From Monomorium pharaonis (Eukaryota > Arthropoda > Insecta > Hymenoptera > Formicidae): a DNA stretch of 64,000 bases. A program made the position numbers and the translations under genes. Position 1 is the stretch's first letter. Each line of letters opens with the position of its first letter. Location: assembly GCF_013373865.1 (NCBI RefSeq), contig NC_050477.1, positions 10,100,722 through 10,164,721 on the forward strand. The letters are read 5' to 3'. The notes beneath the pieces are model-generated. The model saw nothing but the letters and a program-made list of their open reading frames with translations. It made no database searches and was not told where the DNA came from. Positions 15,621 to 31,100 of this stretch are shown one piece after another.

Positions 15621-17320
15621 ACACAGAGCGCGCTTATCGGGCGCGACGCGCCGCGACTGTTTGTTTATTATTCGCGTACCTGGCCGTTACTCTCCAGAGC
15701 GAGCGTCTGTGCTCGGCGCTGTTACGCATGAGTTACGTATGTACATACAAGAGAAGGAAAAGTTATCGATTCGCGTCGCTTATTACGACAGCCAACCAAT
15801 CTCGTAATACATCATTGACATATTTTGTTAATTTAAATTGAACCTCATACCCGACTTGTAGGAAAACACGTGTGCTGTTAAAGTTTGATACATTTTATTT
15901 TCACAGAATGCGAATAAAATGGAAAAATTATTATTTATTTAACGATTAAAAATTTTTATATTAATATAATATCTTGATAATCAAATTTTTTAATGTTAAT
16001 TATGCATATAGAAACTCCTTTGCATAGAAAAAGGCAGATATTTAAATTTTTACTAATAAAATTTATATTTTAATAAAATGAAAAGAAAAGTTTGTTTATG
16101 ATGTAAAAATTAATAATTGTAAAAAACTTAGAGTATAATATTGTGTAATAATGCACAATTTAATAATCAATAAAATATTGATTTACATGATTTTTATTTT
16201 TTATTTCGACTCAAATTTTATTCTGCAGTACTGTAAATTTTTGTCTATTTTTATTCTTGATCTGGACCTTTAATTTCTTTTTTTTACTTTTGTTCTTAAT
16301 CTACTAAACTTTTTTATTACATAAGCTGCAGTTTATTAAAGTATGTCTCGCACTTCTGGTATGATTGGAATTTCATTCCTACGTAGGAAACTGCGAAGGA
16401 ACAAGGAAATTTTTTAGTTTTAATAATCTAAGAGTAACGCGACCCTCCCATTATCGTATGATTATTATTATTATTTAAAAATAACACAAAGTTGAGCCGA
16501 AATGTATGACTCAACTAATTAAATAATTTAAATATATTTAATTAATTATTAAATTACGCGTTATGATACTGCACTCTCAGTCCTTTTGCAATTCATAATT
16601 TATTTCTCTCTCTTTTAAAATACTTCATTTATTTCTATTATTATTAAATTTAAAATTTAAATACTCTTGAAAATTGATTATTAATGTTTCTCGGCATTCG
16701 AATATTTTTTATTTTATATAATTTTATATTAATATAATATATTTATTAATTTATCTATTTTATCGTTTTATGTAATATAATTTGCATATTATTTAAATTT
16801 TATTTGGATGCATGCTGCATGCTTCACAATTAAAACCACAATTAAAATAGCTTTTCAATAACTTTCAAAGTGCTCAGCATGAAACTGAATGATGTTGCAT
16901 AAGAATTAAACTTAAGATATTTATATTGAACACTCCTTTGTGGCTCAATGTCGATTAGAATCTCTTCTCTTATTGTATCTCGCTCGCAATTTATTCATAA
17001 AATCACTCGCTCGCCAAAAACAAATGTTTCAGTAAATACTCAAACGTATTCTTTGGATGCCTAATCGATTTGATCTTAGATATCTATTCATCGAAACAAT
17101 CTGAATTTTTATAACTTAATACATTTACCGCATTTATAATTACGTTAATAATAGCATCTTTGGTCATTTAATTACTTATAACTAAAGCGTTTTCTGTCTG
17201 GGACGTTAATTAAAATCGATGTCAATCGATATTTTAAGCATTCTCTAATTTAATAAATTTAATCTATTTAACTGAAGTATCGCGTCTACTAGTCTTTAAA
17301 ATCGTCTAGACAAAACTCAC

Positions 17321-17503
17321 CCATTGATGATGGAAGCGGATTCATCGGCGTTAGATGGGCCCGACACCTGGACCTTGGGCACGGTGTAACCGTCCAGGTT
17401 CTGTCCATAACTACCCGCTTGACCTTGCAGCCGGTGATGGCCGGTGGTATAGTCATCGCTGTCACTGCTCGGCGGCTGCTCCGACCCGACACCGCCGCGA
17501 GGT
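17321..17503 (-). CDS. internal exon of the large minus-strand gene
   Basis: 183-base exon with acceptor TTATTGCAG and donor AATGG|GTGAGT. In the phase inherited from 24617 it reads PRGGVGSEQPPSSDSDDYTT and ends NADESASIING. It has an acidic SDSDDY patch and a GYTVPKVQVSGP segment. No family is recognised. It leaves phase 2, the same as both candidate alternative first exons to its left, so all three could join one shared downstream exon beyond the window. Confidence 0.6.
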
Positions 17504-17924
17504 CTGCAATAAAACGAGCCACCGGGTATTGACGAGCAGGTGAACGAGTAACCGTCGCAGATCTTATTCCGCCGTGATGGCGAGGAACGCGGTCGCACGT
17601 GCCTCGCGTGATCATCCCGCTTTAAATTTTGACTCCGCGAAATTTGCACCATTTGTTGTCGGGAACACGAGAACGTGCCGCGCGACCGCGCACTCGAACT
17701 GAAACGCACCTTTCCCAGTCGATAGATATTCAATCAGGCCGGTTAAACTATTCCACTCTCTCGCGTTTCACCGTACCGGAGGTCGAGGTTTCAATTCGAT
17801 TTTCCAAGCCCCGTGGCGTATCGGTTTGTAACGCGGGCGCGTGGATTTTAAATCACCGAATTACCGTCGCATTATACGATATATACATATATATATATGT
17901 GTATATATATATCGTATATGTATA

Positions 17925-17988
<64 letters not shown>

Positions 17989-20900
17989 CGTATACAACGC
18001 CAACGGAGACGTGTATTGATCCGGTTGAGAGACGAAAGATATACAGAGCATCCCCGGCACGTGTAATATAGATGACAATTTCTTTTCTAGAAGTTTCTCT
18101 AACGTATCTCGTATCTGTAACGCGTTAAACATTTTTAATCTGAAAAATATAGAAATATATTAAACTTGCGACACAATATTCTTGTTATAAGAGAATTTTT
18201 ATTGGAAAATAATAAAGGGATATAAAACGTACGGTGATAATATCGAAAATAAATATGGATAATATTGTCGGGCACTACAGGCACTACATAGATTTCCGAG
18301 TTCGAAACTAGATCGGAAATACTCGAGGCGTGACGACAGACGGCAAACGTCACGATCAGCTGTCGCCAGAAGCGTGACGAATTCCATCGCGATGCGGATC
18401 GGGAAATTAACTGGTTGAATTAACCAAGCCGCGAGTTAATCGACTCTGTTTCACAGAGAGAGAGAGAGAGAGAGGGGGGGGGGGGGAGGGAGAGTATAAT
18501 ATGTGTGTGCTTCAACGAGAGATAATGCGCGCAGAGATTCCTATCTTCCGTGAAACATACTCTTTACGTACATTACTAGAGCAATTGTTGCTTGTAAATC
18601 AGATCGCCTTAGCTTCTTTTATTAACGGTATCTAAGTCCTGCTCAGAACAATTAAACACCGTTTATTTTTAAGGATGTTTTGGCTCTACAATATTGTAAA
18701 ATTAATATTTTACAAAATTAAAAATAGCAGATGTCTTAGGCTTATTTTCTTTCTTCCAAATCAATAATAAAAAATTTTGGTCGTGAAAATGAGTATTTTG
18801 ACTGTAAAACCAGCTGCAAAGAAAAAAATAATTCAACTTATGCAGCAAAAATGATCCTATTTTGCTGAAATTTTAGATAATTTTTAAACGAGTGAATTGA
18901 TCCAAATAAACTCTTTTGCACAAATATTTACAGAAAATTAAATAACATTTAATCTAATAAAAAGATTATGTTCAAATTTTACAGAGATCTTTAAATGTAA
19001 AAAATGTGATAATAGAACAATCTGTAAAATTTTTAAATTTTTGGTCAAACTTTTCAGCGAAAGCAAAATTTTAAGAATAAACGAGATGTTGAAATAATAT
19101 TTTCATTATGTGGAATAATTAAAAGAAGCGTAATAATAAAAAGAACAGTTTCTTTTATAGTAATGAAAAGAGCATTCATACAAGATCAAGTTTTAATTTA
19201 AACGTAAGATTATTAATAAGAAAAATTTTCTATGATATAATTTTTTAGATAAGTAACATAAATATTAATTTACTCGCAGAATTAAAATAATAATATTGAT
19301 AAATTGAAAGCAACGTATTTATCTTCTCAAAATTCAATGTTCTGGCAGTCGCTTTAAAATAAAACTTTTTCCGGAAGAAAAATTATTTTTGTAACAATTC
19401 CATGCACAAACTTTACAAAAATAATAACTAGACATTGTATCTTTATGCGAGACATCTTGATTCCAATTTATATTTAAAAAACTCAGCATTGTCTCTTCCT
19501 TTCTCCTCTACTCGAGTTTTTTGGATCCCTACATCTCGCGGAACAAGACTGCGGAATCGATCCGTCCTGGTGCTCGCGTTGGCATTTCGCCAGTGCAGGC
19601 GCATTATTGCGGAAGTATATTTCCAGAACAGCAAATATGTAAACGCGATAATGAGCGAAAGAAGAAGAAAAAGAGAAGACATCCCCTTCAGACCATGCTT
19701 TACCATGTTTCCCCCGTATCCGTCGCGTCGTCGGTCGGGCGCGTCCCGTGACAGGACAAATGCGCTTGTCGCCCGACATTGCGGAGCATATTCGTCACAT
19801 TCGGAATAAAGTCCGTCCAAGAGACAAAAGAGCTGGGCCCTTTCGCCTCCGCATTTATAAGTAAAGCAATGATTTCTCCAATTTCACGTCCCGCATTCAC
19901 GCGAAAGGCACATTGTTCACGATAAGCTCGAACTATTTTTACCTCGCGGTATTCTTTATCGCGATAAATTAGTGGTGAAGTTCCTTTAGCAGATGCCAAC
20001 TAAGCCACGTGGCACGCTACAAATTTACATTACAACGGGATTATTTACGAGGTTCCTTCTACTCGCGATATGCATCCCGCGATGTGGAATCGCTGCGTGG
20101 CGTGTTACAGAAGCTACGGCTGGAAGCCGTGCAACTGTGCATCTATTTATCAATTGACATAGTGATCGAGTTGTCAAGTAATCGAGTAACACTTGGTATT
20201 TTGACTTACTCATTCTCTATTAACTGTGTATTTTTTTTTTTATATAAGTATACTGAGGAAAAAATGTTAATTTGACTAAATTTTCCAACTAAATTAAATT
20301 TTTTTATTCAAGTATTTATATATTTCAATTAACTATTAAATACTTAAATTGAAATTTATGCATTTAAATTTAAGTTAAATGCATAAATTCTTGAACTGAC
20401 AAAATTTTAATTTAGTTGGAAAATTTTGTCAAATCAACAATATTTTTTTCTCAGTGCAATTCTACTAGCAAGAATGTGATCTGCGATTCTTTTAGCCCCG
20501 TAAGGGGTTTCGATACCGATCGTCCGCGATTGAAACCGCATACATAATCGCAAGCAATAGTAATAATTGAAATAAGCTGCTGCGAAGAAAATCGAGAAGC
20601 CAAGCGTTGTCGAAGCCAATATAACGTTCGCATATGAAATGACGTCGCGTGATAACAATAGACGTCGATGGCGACTCGAATTGAAAAGTTCAGTCTGTGT
20701 AACAGCTTCTTTTTATGAAACGTCGACAATTTTTTTTTTTTTTTTAAGAGAGTCCCGATAAGTTAATCTAAATTTAACGGTCGCCCAGTTTTAAGATCGA
20801 TCCTGTCCTGCATTTTAAAGAAAGCAATTAAATCGCACCTGTACATGCAAACGAATGTTTCAATTATGCAAAAGGTCTATCAGATTCCTCATACTTTCTT

Positions 20901-22119
20901 TCAGAATACCAATGCATTCGATTGAAAGATAAATTTAGACAAATTGTAATTATAATTATAATTATATCATTATAATTAAGTAATTCTATAAACCTTTAAC
21001 GATTGCGTTTCAAAACTGCACCGTTGTGAAAAAGTTGTTAATTTGAAATTTTTCAACTCCTAATTACATTTAACTTTTAACTTCACGATTCAAGTATTTA
21101 TATATTTAATTAAAATACATAAACACTTGAAATTTGGAAATTTAAGTTCAAGCGGAAAAATTCATTCAAATTAGCAACTCTTTTATATTTTTCTAAGCGC
21201 AGGTCACAATTGAGAAAAAAAACGAGGGCTCGCCTACGTCGACACACTCTCGGCGTACACGCGGCCTTCGGTGAGCGCACCTGCGGTGAGTGTTATCGTA
21301 GCTGGCAGTCCAGTAGAGAGGCGCCACTGTCCCGCGTTATCGCTGCTCGCACAGCGGCGGATACACACATGCAAGGCCTCCTCCTGAGGCTGGAACTGGG
21401 TCTCGCCCCACGCGAAGCGCGGCTTCAATTATGCCAATTTTCCCGCATCCTCCTCCTTCCGCTTCTCACCGCGCCACGACGACGAGCCGATGACGCCAGC
21501 CGCGGCGGGAACTCCGCGGCCGCGGCTGGCTCGGAGACACTCTCTCCCTTATCAGCTGATAACACCTCTCTCCTCTACTGATGAGATCCTCCGAGAAAGA
21601 TCCCTCTCAGAGAGAGATCTCCGTCGACGTTCGAGGCTGTCGATGTTCTCCCTTCTCCCAATGAGATCCCTGATGTGTCTCTCTCCCTCTCGCGCTCTCT
21701 CTCCCTCTCTCTCTCAGCTGCAACCTCGAGCTCCTCTTCCTTCCTGGTCCTTTCAGCTGTCACGGAGGACCGGGAAGATTCCCGCAGATGTTAGGCGCTC
21801 CTCTCGGAAGGGAAGACGACGAGAGAAGAAACGACGTGACGCTCCTCACCTCGATATCCCGGACGTGTTTCCGACGACGGCCGCAGGACGACGGCAATGC
21901 GGATCCGCGCTGTGGTGCTCCACTCGCAGCAACGACTCGCCGCAGGGTCTCGGCAACTCGCTTTCGCGGATGTACGACGGTGCGGCACGGTACGACGATG
22001 AGAGGCACACGCACACACAGACGGGCGGCAGCGGCAGGCTGGTACCGCCGCGTCTGCGCCGCGTGGCTCACCTATTGACCGAATATCATCGCGATAGCTA
22101 TATAGAACTGCGATGTGAT

Positions 22120-22191
<72 letters not shown>

Positions 22192-25100
22192 TCTCTCTCT
22201 CACACACACACACACACGCACGCACACATACACCAGCGAGGAGAGCAAGGCTTGGGCCTCGCTCGGGAGCGTCGCTTCGAGATGAATCCTGAGGATCGCT
22301 CTTTTTGATCCCGAGGTCGCCTCCTCCTCGTCGAGGAGTGGCCGCGATGATGGCGACGATCAGCTGATCTCGAGATTCGCCCGACTGTCAGTCGCGAATC
22401 GTCCCAGAGAATCGTCCCTCTCTGAGGATCCCTTATCGTTCCGCGTTGAAAGTAGCCGCGATTACGGGGATAATTTTTATCTCTCACCTTCCACCTTTCA
22501 CTCCCACGAGAGAATTATACGATCAATCTTTCAGAGAGCGAGAGATCGTCTTTCTCTCCTTCTCTGTTTTCTCATTGCCCAGTCATTACTCTAGTCTCTC
22601 GTTAGATCTGTTATCTTTTATGTGTTTCTCTGTTTTTTCTTTCTTCACGGGACTCTCATCCGCCTGTTACGCCGCGATGTAACGTCAATATTTTCCATCA
22701 CCCGTCCATTTTTTTTTCTATTATACACACACCATACTTCGTGTATTTTCGCTACGGATATATCCTACAAATATATATTGCCTTTATACTTATACGCTAA
22801 AAGACCAATCCTTATATTTTAGCATCCAATTTCAATAAATACCAGAAAATTGAAACCGACGTTGAATTTAATCCTCCCTAGGCAACCTGAATCTTTTTAT
22901 CCAGCTTCAAATTTTTTTGGTTCTAAGCTTTCAAAAAATTTAGAAAACTTCCGAGTTTATTTTTCCACATACCTGAAACATTAGTTATTTCACTCAAATG
23001 TTAAAATATTAATTTAATATAAAAATCAAGGATAATCGGTTAAAAAGTTAAAGGTCAAATAATAAAGTTAAAAAGTTTAATAACTTTTAACTTAACTCTT
23101 AGTTATTTTTTAAGATAAACTTTAATTTACTTTTTGAAGTTAAAAATTTATTTATGTAAAAAAAGGGAAATACACATTCCTACATGAAAAACAATATCTC
23201 TGTTGTTTTATATAAATTTAATTTACAAATAAAAAATGTTTAAACTTATTTGGTGCTCCATACTATAGTTTTGAGTAATGTAATGTTAAAAAAATTGCTT
23301 TCTGACTTAATATAAATAATACTTTCCAAAAATAACTTTTAATTTAACTTTATTTAATCTCAACTCTTAACCAAATTAGTTTTCTGCTCGTGAACTTTTA
23401 ATATAACTAAGTTAATTTTATAAGCTGACAATTTTAACTTAATTTACTTAAAATATATATTAACTTATTCAATCTTGATAAAAATTAAAAATTGAGCAGT
23501 GAAATTTGAGAGCGAAATTGTGCTTGCGCCAAAAAAGATCCAAATTGCTTAGAGGATTAATATTACGAAATTTTAAACGTCGCTATTGCATCGCGTCACC
23601 CCCCACCCCCTCCGTCTTTTTTCGTCTCCTCATCGTCTCTGTATTTCGCCACGGGCGGGTACGCATCTAAACATCATACCATGTCACAAGTACATTTAAT
23701 TGCCTCATGAAACTCTCTCGCGGCGCGAAAATCACTTCCTCGTTGAAGAAGGGGTCGTTCGCAGCTCGCTTCGTTCGTTCCCAAACGCGATCGCGGAAGT
23801 CCGCCGACATCGTTCGACCCGACAAAGGAGGGTCGACCGAGGCAGGAACACGAAGCGGTTGTCGCGAGGGGTAGCTTGGAGTGTCGTTCACACAACAATC
23901 AAGTGCCATACTACTTGTAATGCATCGCTGTCGTGAAAATTGGTATTGTAAAAATGTTTATCTCGCCGCTACTAATTATACGACGCAAAGGCGTGGCCAG
24001 GTCTTGTACGAATGATACCTCACGGTCGGATTTACAATTATTTCCTGACAGACGCGTCATGAATGTCGCGCGGTAGAGGGAAGGGGTAATCGGGCTATTC
24101 TTCTCGTTTAAACGGACGGCTGAACAACGTGGGCGGGGGAAACAATGTCGCGCGTCCCGACGTGTGGTAGGAATCTTTTTCTCCACGTTATCCGCCACGT
24201 TACGTCATACCTGGGTTGCGCAATCAGGGACAACCCTCGAGCCGGTCCGCCAGGCATCCCGTCCCGCCGATGCGACGATATTCCTCCTTTGTGCGACGTC
24301 GCCTTGACCGAGTGAACAATCACGCCGTCATAGAGTCACGTCGCGGTGAGATCGGGGCCGATATAATTCCGATGAGTTCAGATTCCGATGCGCTCATCTG
24401 CACGCGCGTGCCAAGATCACATTTATACTTATTCATGACACCGAGATGATTGACGTGACTTCACGACGTGAAGTCCCGTCATTATCCCTCTCTCTCTCCC
24501 TCTCTCTTTCTCTCGCTCGGAAAACTGAACTCTCGATTACATCCGCGTGGCTCCGATTCCCGCCGATTCGAGGAGAAAGGATGGAATGATAACCGGAAAC
24601 ATGAACTGCGACTTACGTGGGCATCGACACGGCAGGACATCCAAGCTGCAGGAGGCTCCTGGCGAGGTACTCCGGCGCAGGTGCGTCACTCGCAGCTTCA
24701 GGTACGTATCGCCTGGAGGACCGGAACGATCTGTTGTTCTCGCATCCGCCACCGGCGCATCTGTCAGCCGACCAGGACCCGGCTGACGAGGACGACGTCG
24801 ACAGCGACAGCGTCGACGACGGCGACGATCTCGTGCTCGTCAGGCGCTCCCGCGCGACCTGGTCCTCGTCGCTCGCCCGTGGAATCTTCAGGGAACCGCC
24901 GCGACGCAAGCCCAGCTCGTTCTCTGAAATTTTAAATGCACAATTTACGATTAGTCACTCCTTATGCCGATGATTGACGTGGGCTGCTATTATCGCGTCA
25001 ATCGCAAAAGTGAAAGCAATCCCCAGGAAAACGATTGAGAAATTCAGGGAACGTAGAAGTTATTGTAGAATCTCTCTTTCACATTTCTTTCAGACTGCAG

Positions 25101-28100
25101 ACTTAGAGACACCAGATGTTCCGGTGTCCCTAATTTTTATTTTTACCTTCACCGAGAAAATTATTTGCGATTGTTTCTTGATTTGAGTTAATTTTTGCCT
25201 TTTTAAATAGAACTTGATTAAATTCCAAATTGCACGCTCTTTTAATATACTCCTAAAAAGATTGTGATACTTAAGTAATTATCCGGACATATAATATAAA
25301 AGTTTATTTTATTCTACAAATTTATAAAATAAATTATAAAATTATATTATAAAATATTACCATTTTTAGGAAAATCCCGTTTAAAAATAAAAATCTTTGC
25401 AAGTAATGCATTTCCATTGAAAGTCTTCTGGATTTGTGGCTTAAAATAAACTCCCAATAAGATTATCTTGTTTATTTAATGTCATTCTGTCATCTTTCAC
25501 ATAAATTTTTGAACTTAAGTAAAAATAAATAAAAATACAGATAAAGTAGAATCAGCTCTGTGTCGCAACTTTATTTAAATGCATCTTTCAATTTGATTTT
25601 GTTAACAAGAAGCCAGTGAATTTTTTTTTAGTTTGAACACAAGTTTGTTTTTTATGGATATTCATCAATCGAATTTTTCCTTAAAAAAAGTATTATATTT
25701 TGTGAATTTGTGGCCTACATTGTATATCAAGAGGAAAAATAATTGTAATATAATATCAGTGTAATTTATAATCATTTTTGGACCCAACCATAGTTTTATA
25801 TTCAACAATATAAATTTTTTTGTTTAAACTATATTGAGGTACTCATTATTATAATATATTAGTCTATTTAACTTATGATATGATTCCCATAACCAAAATA
25901 GAGATTTTAGTCACAACAAGCATTATTATAAGCATGTGGTTATTATTACTAATAATAATAATTATTATTATTATGAAAATAATATTCCTGACTATAACTA
26001 TTTTGTATTTATAGTCATAAATATCACACTTTTTTTTCTCGTGTATATATAATATATACTCATAATTAAGTTTTGTTATGAAATATTTTTATATATCATA
26101 AACTATATACCTTTGTATCATATTTAGAAATAAAGAAAACATTCCAAAATCTCTTACGTTCTACTCTCGCGAATGAGGCATCGCGAAACTTTTCCGATGC
26201 GCCTTCGCAGACCTACCGGCTATTCCCGCGACAACTTTCTCCCTCGCGTGCAACTTCCTCGGAAGAAGGGAAGGCGGACGAACACTAGAAATTACTATGA
26301 TTTATTGTTACAAGAATCGAAAAAGAGCGAAGCGATGGAAACGCGCGCCAACAACGCACTCGTCGTTCGACCGAGCCTGTCCGTCCCCGCCGTCGACGGC
26401 TTTAATTCGTTTAAAACCTCCGATCGCGCGCGTTACGTCAACCCGCATATTAACGCGACTCGCCGTGTCTTCGTGATATATTACCTGCATTACGTGAGCG
26501 CATTACGAACGTATGGTGCCTTTAGCTCAAGTGACTTAGAACCGGCTTACCCTGGATCTGGAATACCCGCAGAGCCATGTTAACCAAGATCGAAAACCCG
26601 TGCTGCCGACCGATCATCCCCGGGCAATTGAGCGTCACCCTCTGAGTATCGCGAGTCTCTCGAAAAACGCGATCGATCAAACTTTACATATTTAAGAATT
26701 CATTAAAATAAAGAATGATGCAATAATAATAAAATGTTTTTGTAAAATCGCTCATTAAATGAATAATGAATTACATATTATCACGTTCAATAATGAATCC
26801 AATTGTTTTTGTATGTATATATATGATCTAGAGAATTTAAAATTTTAAAAATTGAAAACACGTATTAAAACTTTGACGAGTTCATAATGATCGATCATGA
26901 AATGAATATGAACGTAAACCATAATTTTAATGCAGACACACAAGAATTCTATTACTTTTCATTGACTGTAGACATTAAATAGTGTCCTAAAATTATTTTT
27001 ATTTAATAAAAGCTTGTCCTTTTGTGAAACAAAAGAAGTCTCTTATCACAAAGTAAACTTGTGTCTAAAATAAATACATAAGTTTGAGATTCACCAAAAT
27101 TATACCAATTTCAATTTTTAATATCGATGTTAATTGAAGCTTGACGCAAATCACAGGTCAAAACGGAAATGGAACAGACTGATCTATTTTTTTTCTCGTG
27201 TGAGAAGTGCTTCACGAATTCAGTTAATGAACGTTATACGACCTCGCAGCCTTCCGTCCAATAACTGAAAATTCAGGAATAGGCGCGCGCGTGTCACATC
27301 GCGAAATCGTCACGTTTCTGGCAAAATGCCGCGCATCGTTCTATGTCATGTGGGGAAAATGCCGCACCTTCCGGAAGATTCGACCACGCCGCACGGATCG
27401 AACGTGATTCGCGAATTATTTGCGGTACGCCACGGCATGAGTACAGCGAAGCAGTAGGCGGTTCCCTAGAAACCATAATGCTCCGGAATTCTCTTCCAAG
27501 ATTCTGAAAATTGTAGGTGGAAGAAAAACGACGTGTTTCACGGAATTCACCTTTGCGGCAAGAAAATGCGAAGAGATGAACAATTAAAAATTCAACACAA
27601 TACGGAGAGAATATTTTGTCTTATTTATTCTTAGAATTGTGATAGTTGTGTGGGACAACATGGACTTCGAAAAAATTAATATATATAATAAAATTTAGTA
27701 GATGTTTTTAAAATTTGGTTAAATATTAATAACATCTAACCAAACTATTTTTTTAATATATTATTTATTCAAATATTTGATTTGTATAAAGTAACTACGT
27801 TATATTTATCATAATTTGCTCTTGTAAGACAAAATGCAGCCAAAACGTATTTTATACCTAACAAACACGAAATTTATGAGAATGCTTTCATCGATCTATT
27901 TTCCCTTTTAACTGCTATAAATTCTTCGCTATTATCTTATCCTATTCATTACAATTAATTTATCCGGTAAACATCGACTGTGTTCTAGACAAGAATGGTC
28001 GTTTATAACAATCAAATAATTTATCTTCAATATTAGAATGAAAGTAGTTTTGCTTGCGTAATTATGTCTAATTGCTACAGTTAGATGCAGCTGCTGCTTT

Positions 28101-31100
28101 GAGAGGAACGTTTAATGCCTGCGATTTCGTCATACATGTGTTGCAATAATTTGACTCAATGCACTGCAATAAATATTATAAATAGACATCGAACTGAAAG
28201 ACTAATACATATGATTACTTCAAATTCCTTTTAAAAAGCGAAAAAAAATGTAGGAAATATATACTTAATATAAAATGTAACAATAGTATTTCTGTATGAT
28301 CTTTCTACGTATAAATTCAATAATCATTTAAATTCAATAATTATTTATCAAAATGATGGAGTGGCTCCACGCGAAAGCGATAAACATGTATTTAATCAGA
28401 TTTGATTGGTCCCAGGTTTAATCTCCTAAGAGGTTTTTTATAACCTACATTTTCTTTGGATTTGGAATCTCTACGTAAAGCAAAATCTCTACATAAAGTA
28501 GAAAATTTATCGACACATTACTATTATATAATTAAAATATATGTAAAATGGATTCGAATTTCAAAACCCGATAGACTCTTCTAATTTTTGTAATCGCTTA
28601 CAGCTTTAGAAGGGTAGAATTCGTTTACCCTTGAGTGATGAAAAATCCAAAAGAAGAGTTAAGGTTTTTATAGGGATGCACAAATGCATGGTATGCATCT
28701 GACGGCACTCAGAGGGAATGCTAGAAAAGCTTGAATGTGTTAGGATGGACTCAAGAGGAGCCATCAGTAACATTCGAGAACGAAAGTACTGTCAAAGAGA
28801 GACTGGCCGAGTTATAAAATATTTAATCGTAAATATTAGACATACATTCACTCAACATACTTTCAATGTCCCACAATTTCCAATGAAATAAGTCCCAACG
28901 AAATACAATTCCCTTACAATAATTATTTATCGCTCCCCACGCACCTCCCCCCAACTTATAATATAATAATAAAAATAGTTATTTCATGAAAATATAACGT
29001 TAAATATTTCGTCATAATTATCTGGCAAACGATCTTGATGTTATTTTAATAGTAGCACGTGGCTTCCTACACAAAGATGCCTCATATATTAAGTTTCCTG
29101 TGACTGAATTTTTTTCGAATCATTCACAATCAATCACAAAAGTGTAAAATATGTAATAGTGTATCTATGAAGAATTATTGTTATTCATGCAGCGACTCAA
29201 ATGAGCAAAGAACAGCATGAGTACTATTTTGTTGCATTTGCAATAATTCTTTACAATGGAAAATCAATCTGCACGATTAATTATCAAGTAATTATCGAGT
29301 TCCACGATTAATAATTCGCATGCGTATTAAGATGGCTGTTAGTCAAAATGGATATCTCGCGCGAATTCTATATTTGAATCGGAACAATAAACAATCAGAA
29401 TTACAAATTATAATTATCGTCAGGGAGTATAATATATATGGAAATTAATTATTTCTTGACTCTTCAACTTTTCACTTATTTAAATGCAATTTATTCGTCA
29501 CCTTTGGACTGAGAATGCGGAATAATATCACAAATCGCCAAATATAAAAGAGAAGATGTAATATAGCACCCCATTTATATTTTGTACAATAATTCTGTTA
29601 ATAATTCATATTTTTATTATATTTATATTTTATATTAATATTTAAAAACGTAACGATTACATTTGTTAATGTGTTGTTTAATCAAATCTAAATTCAAAGT
29701 TACGTAATATTTATTATCTATATTATATATAAAAATATATCATAAAATTTCTAATGACTCAAAAAGAAATAGTAATGTGACCCTCCATTACAAGCACAAA
29801 TTTTAAGAATTGGTATTCTTTAAAAAAAAAAAGTTTTATTATAAAATTATCTACCAAAATAAACAGAAAATATTACAGGATAAATAATAAAACGTGTATA
29901 CGTATGTACAAAACTTCCACATATAAATTGCAGTACTGAAAAAACATAATACGTAAATATGTAATGTAAAATCATTAATAATAGAATTACAATGAATTTC
30001 AATAATTACTTCGACATGAAAACTTCGAAAAAGAAGCCATGTTAAGCTTGTTGAGACATCAACATATTTAGATGTTACATTAGCACAATTCTATACTATT
30101 GTTTAATTTTGTATAACTCAAAATGTGTACAACCAAAAAAAAATATAAGATGTCTAAAAGCACCCATATGTATACATATATTCATACGCTTAAGTTTGAA
30201 AAGAATAAGAAAGTATGCGTAATTAAATACTAAAATATATCTTAAAAAATTTCAAAATAAAACTTCAAGCTTAAAAGTAAAAATGTTGCTTGTAACAAAT
30301 GTTGACTAATTATATATTGGCATTTATTTTTTAATAGTCCACTGCTCTGCAGTAATAAAATATTTTATTTTATTAGTGCTATGCACTAATAAAAGTTAAT
30401 CTACGTTGGTAGAAACGGACCTAAAATAGAAACATATTGTATATCGCATATCTTTTTAAAAAATTCTCCTAAAATAAAATAAATTAATAGATGTTATAAA
30501 TTATAATACGTTATAAGATAACAAAAAATAATAATTTCTCTTTACTTCTACTTTGAAATAATATTTCAAAAATTTATTTTTAAAATTCTATTTATAATAT
30601 TAAACAATTCAAATAAAGTTTCAAAATATTAAAAAGTGTTTACTTATTGTTTATATCATATACATTAAACAACATTTATTGGGTGAAAAAATAAACGTTT
30701 TCTCGATAAATGACTCAACGATTCCGAGTATCAATTTTCTCAATGACTGGCATACTTATATATATAGTTTTCTGCCTGTAGAAATTGCATTGTCACTTAG
30801 ATAAGGTTTAGACAAAGGTCGAAGTTCGCGCTATACAACTATAATAATGCTTCATATCGAGATGATATCAGCAATATGTATGCTATGTATATGTTCAATT
30901 CTATGCAAATAAATACGTCAACTTCAGTGATTTTAGTTTGCATATTCGAATCAAACTAGAATTAATGCATATTAAATTTCCACGTGTGTTTTGCAAAAAT
31001 CACAACTTTCCGCTAGCATATCGCGTGTCAATGTCCAACTAGAATACAACTAATATCAAGTTGTTCTCTAACTCAAAATTAAAACTCTTTACATATTAAA

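Noticed and set aside
17629..18132. Frames with long Tyr/Ile runs on both strands
   Set aside because: They simply translate the (TA)n microsatellite.
21490..22308. Long plus-strand frame of 272 codons with a His/Thr repeat
   Set aside because: It is produced by GC-rich composition and the (CA)n microsatellite, has no family features, and is matched by equally long frames in other phases.
26173..26583. Plus-strand frame of 136 codons starting MRHRETFPMR
   Set aside because: It starts with ATG and lies in a GC-richer patch, but has no domain, no splice sites and no composition unlike chance. It was left out of the genes.
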